Of a stretch of 64,000 nucleotides of DNA, positions 60,534 through 64,000 are shown piece after piece. The notes beneath the pieces were generated by a model that saw nothing but the letters and a program-made list of their open reading frames with translations, searched no databases and was not told where the DNA came from. Position 1 is the first letter of the stretch; every line of letters starts with the position of its first letter. This stretch comes from CAZEJS01 sp964512645 (GTDB lineage Bacteria; Actinomycetota; Geothermincolia; Fen-727; Anoxymicrobiaceae), in contig CAZEJS010000004.1 in the NCBI GenBank assembly GCA_964512645.1, positions 62,001-126,000 of the forward strand, in the 5' to 3' direction. The position numbers and the translations under genes were made by a program.

Positions 60534-61849
60534 CGGGCCTCACCGCCGTCGCCGCGGCCGCCGGGCGGTTCGCCCCCCGTGCCGGAGGCGTCCTCCACGG
60601 CGGTGTTGCCGCCTTTGTCGCGGTGGATGATGCGGGGGAGCAGGTGGTCGTCCTCGCCCTCTTCGCGCAGGTGCTCCTTCTTCCTCATCACCAGCCCGGT
60701 GACCACCAGTGCCGCCCCGATGAGGAGCATCGTGGTCATCATCCAGTCCTTCACGAAGCGCATCGGGCTTATGCGCTTCCCCGCGAAATCGGTCATCTGC
60801 CTGACCGTCGCGTCGTTCCACCCGTACTCTACCCGGTACAGTTCCTTGGGGTCCTGCAGCTTCTGCTGGTCGACCTGGCTCAGGTATTTTTCGACAAGGG
60901 GATCCTCGGAGTGGTTGGCGAGTATTCCCAGCAGTGGTTGGAACGTCCCGAGGTCGGTGTTCACGTAGATGCTCCTGCGCAGCCGGTGGAGCTTGACGAT
61001 GGTTCCGGTGACAGGTTCTACCGCCGCCTTCCACTCGGCCTTCTCGCTGTAGGTGAGCCGCACCTCTCTGCTCTCCGGGAACTGCTCGAACGTCGCCCTC
61101 TCGACGGGAGTGAGAGAGCCCGAGGCGGCGGCCACCATCGCGTCGATCGGCACTCCCTGCTGCGCCAGCTCCGCTTTGAGAGCGCCGAATGTGGTGGTGG
61201 CGGGAAGCCCCATGGCGCGCGCGCGGTAGTCGAGTATGGGCCTGTGGCCCATCGTGCCCTCGAAGATGTAGACTCCCACTCCGTTGACCTTGCCGGTCCC
61301 TCTGTATTTGACCGCGAACGCCGAACCCACGTCGTTGTTGAAGATGTTGCGGCTTTCCTTCTTCGTTCCGAGCGGGAAGTTGACGTACCAGCTGCCGGAG
61401 CGGTCGACGATCTCGCCGTCGGTGGTCGAGTCCCCGCTCTTGAGGTTCTCGCAGTCGTGGCGGTTCAAGACGTAAGTGTTCTGCTCCGACAGGTCGAGCC
61501 CGAAAGGAGCAGGCTCGGTGTTATCCGCGGTCTCCTGGACTTCCGCCACGTTGGCGCGGTAGTCGGCGTCGAGCGATGAGAGCTTGCCGACCAGCCCGAC
61601 GGGCGCCTTCAGCGGGGGGACGAGGGTGTAGAGACCGTGAGTGCCTGTCAGCTTCGTCACCGTACCGTGGCTCTGGATGGTGTGGTCGATACCGGCGGGG
61701 AAAACAACCAGCCTCTTGACCCCCAGGAGGTACCAGAGGAAGGCGAAGATGATGAGGCACGCCCCGATCAACGCGAGCACCGAGCCTATCGCGTTTCGCG
61801 CCCTGCCGGTCGCGGGCTTCATCTCGTCGGTCTCGCGCTCTTTACTCAA
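60530..61849 (-). CDS. DUF3068 (PorA-family) membrane protein
   Basis: 439 aa from TTG 61849, overlapping the MarR stop (TTGA). N-terminal helix VLALIGACLIIFAFLWYLL, a large exported beta-rich domain (VVFPAGIDHTIQSHGTVTKL, YVLNRHDCENLKSGDS, WYVNFPLGTKKESRNIFN, GVYIFEGTMGHRPILD, VRLTYSEKAEW) and a C-terminal helix (TTMLLIGAALVVTGLVM) with a basic tail. DUF3068 proteins occur in actinobacteria and are called PorA-like, although a pore role is not proven. Its place between MarR and the RND pump suggests an accessory subunit of the exporter. Confidence 0.83.
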   Translation of the reverse strand: MSKERETDEMKPATGRARNAIGSVLALIGACLIIFAFLWYLLGVKRLVVFPAGIDHTIQSHGTVTKLTGTHGLYTLVPPLKAPVGLVGKLSSLDADYRANVAEVQETADNTEPAPFGLDLSEQNTYVLNRHDCENLKSGDSTTDGEIVDRSGSWYVNFPLGTKKESRNIFNNDVGSAFAVKYRGTGKVNGVGVYIFEGTMGHRPILDYRARAMGLPATTTFGALKAELAQQGVPIDAMVAAASGSLTPVERATFEQFPESREVRLTYSEKAEWKAAVEPVTGTIVKLHRLRRSIYVNTDLGTFQPLLGILANHSEDPLVEKYLSQVDQQKLQDPKELYRVEYGWNDATVRQMTDFAGKRISPMRFVKDWMMTTMLLIGAALVVTGLVMRKKEHLREEGEDDHLLPRIIHRDKGGNTAVEDASGTGGEPPGGRGDGGEAR

Positions 61850-62319
61850 TGCCCGTCGTCCTGTTCTTCCAGCAGCGCGTCCACCTGCTTCAGGAGGCTC
61901 AGGAAAAGCTCGCGCTGTTCTCCCGGTATCTTCTTGAACTGGTCGCCCAGCTTGTCCACGTGGTAGGAGACTATTTCCGTGGCGTAGTCCACTCCGGCTT
62001 CGGTCAGGGAGACCAGCACGACCCTGCGGTCTTCGCTGTCGCGCACCCGGTCCACCAGGCCTTTAATCACCATCCGGTCGACCGTCCGCGACATGACCCC
62101 CTGGGATATCTTGAGGTGCTGGGAGAGGCCGCCGATGGAAATCGTACCTTTCTCGAGGAGCGCGTAGAGGACCAGAACCTGGGGGTAGGAGAGCTCCACT
62201 GTGGAGAGGGCGGCCATGCCCGAATGGCGCACGTTCCCTATCATGTGGAAGATCGTCATGATGACCTGCGTCTGGAACTCGCCTATGCCGACGTCGGCGG
62301 CCTTCCCGGCAGGACCCAT
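61846..62319 (-). CDS. MarR family transcriptional regulator
   Basis: 157 aa from ATG 62319 behind GAGGTGAAC. The winged helix covers residues 43-110: LSYPQVLVLYALLEKGTISI, GLSQHLKISQGVMSRTVDRM and VRDSEDRRVVLVSLTEAGVD. MarR repressors dissociate from DNA when bound to a phenolic or other ligand. A palindrome lies 30-60 bases upstream and probably is its binding site. The two next genes (DUF3068, RND) overlap by four bases each, so one transcript covers all three. Confidence 0.92.
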   Translation of the reverse strand: MGPAGKAADVGIGEFQTQVIMTIFHMIGNVRHSGMAALSTVELSYPQVLVLYALLEKGTISIGGLSQHLKISQGVMSRTVDRMVIKGLVDRVRDSEDRRVVLVSLTEAGVDYATEIVSYHVDKLGDQFKKIPGEQRELFLSLLKQVDALLEEQDDGH

Positions 62320-62340
62320 CCGTTCACCTCGAAATACTTG

Positions 62341-62383
62341 TGTTCAAATATGTTTGCGATATCAAACATATTCATTTTGAAAC
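62341..62383. promoter_or_regulatory. MarR operator palindrome
   Basis: AATATGTTTG-N6-CAAACATATT (62347-62372) has perfect 10-bp arms, and outer TTCAAA (62343-62348) and TTTGAA (62376-62381) continue the symmetry. It lies about 30 bases before the MarR gene in AT-rich DNA, where a MarR dimer could block the operon promoter. Confidence 0.75.
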
Positions 62384-62463
62384 TAATATCTTCGCCGGTC
62401 AAGGGGGGCTTTCGGATACATTTTTCATTGACGCAACGGGGGGCTACGTCTTCGAGGGAGGTC

Positions 62464-62489
62464 CGATACCGGGGGGTTCGATACCGGGG
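62464..62489. repeat. Short tandem repeat near the end of purC
   Basis: CGATACCGGGG occurs twice, 15 bases apart (62464-62474 and 62479-62489), just past the purC stop. It is part of the about 110-base region between the MarR promoter and purC. No function is evident. Confidence 0.4.
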
Positions 62490-62494
62490 AGGCG

Positions 62495-63373
62495 CTACCC
62501 GGTAAGGACGTCCTTGATATAGAGGTAGCGCTCGGAGATCTTCTCCACGATGTTGGCGGGGATTGTCGGCGGTGGAGGCGCCTTGTCCCATTCCAGCGTC
62601 TCCAGCCAATCCCTCAAGAACTGTTTGTCGAGGTTCTCCTGGTCGTGGCCCGGCTCCCAGGAGGCCTTCGGCCAGAAACGCGAGGAGTCCGGCGTGAACA
62701 CCTCGTCAATCAGTATCGTCCGGCCCTGGTAGGTGCCGAACTCGAACTTGGTATCGGCAAGGATGACGCCCCGCGAATCCGCCATGTCGGACCCGCGCCG
62801 GAACAGCTCCAGGCTCAGGCGTTCGATCTCCCGGGCCTTCTGCTCGCCGATAACGCCGGCCACGCTGTCGAAAGTGACGTTCTCGTCGTGTTCGCCGATC
62901 TCCGCTTTTGTCGAGGGCGTGAATACTGGCTCGGGCAGCCTGTCCGCTAGCTTCAACCCCTCCGGCAGCGGAATGCCGCAAACAGCCCCCGTCTGCTGGT
63001 AATCTTTCCAGCCGCTGCCCGCCAGGTAGCCGCGCACCACGCATTCAACCGGGAGCGGCTCGGCCTTGACGACCAGCATAGAGCGTCCCTGGAGGCTTTG
63101 CTTGAAGGGGAGGAGCCTGTCGGGGAGATCCGCCATGTCCGTGGAGACCAGGTGGTTCTCGACGATATCCGCGGTGGCGTCGAGCCAGAAGGCGGCCAGT
63201 TCGTTGAGCACCCGACCTTTACCCGGTATCCCCTCGTTCATGATGACGTCGAACGCCGAGATCCTGTCCGTGCTGATTATGAGGAGCTCGTCTCCCACCT
63301 CGTAGATGTCCCGGACCTTTCCCTTCCTGAACAGGGGAAGGCCGAGGAATTCCGTGCTGGTCATGACGTCCAT
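62495..63373 (-). CDS. purC: Phosphoribosylaminoimidazole-succinocarboxamide synthase
   Basis: 292 aa from ATG 63373; ATG 63364 is also possible. It joins aspartate to CAIR in step 7-8 of purine synthesis using ATP. SAICAR synthase motifs: GKVRDIYEVGDELLIISTDR, ISAFDVIMNEGIPGKG, VECVVRGYLAGSGWKDYQ, ADTKFEFGTYQGRTILIDE and DSSRFWPKASWEPG. This is the longer form seen in some bacteria and yeast. It stands alone, without other pur genes. GGGGG four bases ahead of the start may serve as its ribosome site. Confidence 0.95.
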   Translation of the reverse strand: MDVMTSTEFLGLPLFRKGKVRDIYEVGDELLIISTDRISAFDVIMNEGIPGKGRVLNELAAFWLDATADIVENHLVSTDMADLPDRLLPFKQSLQGRSMLVVKAEPLPVECVVRGYLAGSGWKDYQQTGAVCGIPLPEGLKLADRLPEPVFTPSTKAEIGEHDENVTFDSVAGVIGEQKAREIERLSLELFRRGSDMADSRGVILADTKFEFGTYQGRTILIDEVFTPDSSRFWPKASWEPGHDQENLDKQFLRDWLETLEWDKAPPPPTIPANIVEKISERYLYIKDVLTG

Positions 63374-63442
63374 ACCGCCCCCGGCTGTTAGCGCTCTCTC
63401 GCGGTTCCCGTAGATGATACAACAATCCGGCGGGAGCGCATG

Positions 63443-63477
63443 AAAAAAACGGGGCGCATTTCGACGCGCCCCGTTTT
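63443..63477 (-). terminator. Rho-independent terminator
   Basis: AAAACGGGGCGC (63446-63457) and GCGCCCCGTTTT (63466-63477) form a perfect stem with an 8-base loop. On the minus strand the A-run at 63443-63449 gives a T tract. It ends transcription of the small membrane protein gene ahead of purC. Confidence 0.88.
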
Positions 63478-63511
63478 CGATGCCTCCCGGGTGGAACTCC
63501 GGTCGCTGATC

Positions 63512-63892
63512 TTACTTCTCGTCCTTGGGCTTGCCGGCCAGCATGAAGCCCGCCTTGAGCCAGACCGGGTAGGTCAGGAACATCAGCGCCGCGATAACGT
63601 GGCCCCTGGCGCTCACGTTCTCGTGGTCGAAGTTGAAGACGCCGCTGTTGATCATCCAGTCACGCCCCGACTCGGCCCCGCACATCTCCCATATCCAGCG
63701 GGTCCACTCCAGGTTGAAGTAGAGCGAGATGCTGGTTACGTAGAAGATGAGAATCGTGGCGATGCTGAGGCCCAGCCCGGCCTTCTTCCTCTGGTCCGCG
63801 TCATCGACGTACTTGTTGAGGATCTTGCCCATGATCCAGCCTATGGAGACCAGCCAGGGACCATCGATCAGGAAGCTGTCATACGGCAACAA
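63512..63892 (-). CDS. Small hypothetical membrane protein
   Basis: 126 aa from TTG 63892, with AAAGGGGTGG five bases ahead; TTG 63937 is unlikely because a strong -10 lies just there. Three hydrophobic stretches (PWLVSIGWIMGKIL, LGLSIATILIFYVTSISLYF, VIAALMFLTYPVWLKAGFML) are joined by a Trp/Asn-rich loop (WTRWIWEMCGAESGRDWMIN). No family is recognised. It shares a general look with the 310-aa membrane protein at 23817. A DQRKKAG positive patch lies between helices 1 and 2. Confidence 0.72.
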   Translation of the reverse strand: MLPYDSFLIDGPWLVSIGWIMGKILNKYVDDADQRKKAGLGLSIATILIFYVTSISLYFNLEWTRWIWEMCGAESGRDWMINSGVFNFDHENVSARGHVIAALMFLTYPVWLKAGFMLAGKPKDEK

Positions 63893-63936
63893 CGATACCA
63901 CCCCTTTCGTAGGTGACACTGCGGGCGACGACTGCA

Positions 63937-63942
63937 ATTATA
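63937..63942 (-). promoter_or_regulatory. -10 element of the small membrane protein gene
   Basis: A consensus TATAAT is read on the minus strand at 63937-63942. It predicts transcript initiation near 63930, which excludes translation from TTG 63937. No convincing -35 is seen before the window edge. Confidence 0.55.
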
Positions 63943-64000
63943 TATGAAACGGCGAAGCCGAACCCTCGAAAAAAGAGCCGGAGCGGTCCGAAGCCGCGCC

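Noticed and set aside
62384..62494. Short CGATACCGGGG repeats as a CRISPR or integron-like array
   Set aside because: Only two copies, 15 bases apart, with no spacers of constant length and no cas or integrase genes.

Overview
The window is high-GC DNA (roughly 65 percent or more) with dense genes, many GTG and TTG starts, good Shine-Dalgarno sites and 4-bp start/stop overlaps. Several things point to an uncultured anaerobic or facultative actinobacterium: a MarR / PorA-like DUF3068 / RND-MmpL-type operon, an MprF-like protein, DUF362 ferredoxins, large secreted TIG-repeat proteins, and corrinoid methyl-transfer genes. This placement is inferred from gene content only. No rRNA, tRNA, CRISPR array, transposase or phage gene was found.

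Region 1 (1-7550, minus strand) is one long operon. It starts at a TTGACA promoter carrying a GntR-type operator. In order it encodes a GntR/UTRA regulator, two corrinoid proteins, an MtrH/AcsE-like methyltetrahydrofolate methyltransferase, a small unknown protein, an FAD oxidase, a two-cluster CCG-domain Fe-S protein and a second FAD oxidase that runs off the window. It looks like a corrinoid methyl-transfer module joined to a GlcD/GlcF-like oxidoreductase, without a recognisable substrate-specific methyltransferase. It is the best candidate here for an undescribed system.

Region 2 (7744-24750) holds small exported or acyltransferase proteins, a giant secreted repeat protein (about 1,990 aa), an iron alcohol dehydrogenase, an alpha/beta hydrolase, a DUF362 ferredoxin, a response regulator, an orphan branched-chain-type solute-binding lipoprotein, an RND transporter and an unknown membrane protein. 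Region 3 (25060-37600) has a cell-surface cluster (small membrane protein, NoeA-like methyltransferase, membrane sulfatase-fold enzyme), a CoA-transferase fused to a GNAT domain, MsrB-MsrA, a BPL-N/PlsC/hydrolase run, a zinc alcohol dehydrogenase and a flavodoxin.

Region 4 (37607-54240) is rich in signalling and envelope genes: a 7TM histidine kinase, a second giant secreted protein (metallophosphoesterase plus TIG repeats) with the same C-terminal module as the first, a DUF362/TMEM175 pair, a REC-PAS protein without a kinase, a PAS histidine kinase, an MprF-like protein and a PHP phosphoesterase. Region 5 (54350-58136) is a self-contained operon, DUF35-thiolase-thiolase-DUF35, between a palindromic promoter with a leader terminator and a strong bidirectional terminator. 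Neither thiolase shows the usual nucleophilic cysteine. Region 6 (58155-63937) has the MarR-DUF3068-RND operon with a near-perfect operator palindrome, then purC and a small membrane protein.

A dispersed GC/purine-rich repeat occurs at least six times. One copy lies in frame inside an FAD oxidase gene, one pair forms a 95-bp inverted-repeat element, and one pair flanks the zinc alcohol dehydrogenase in opposite orientation.
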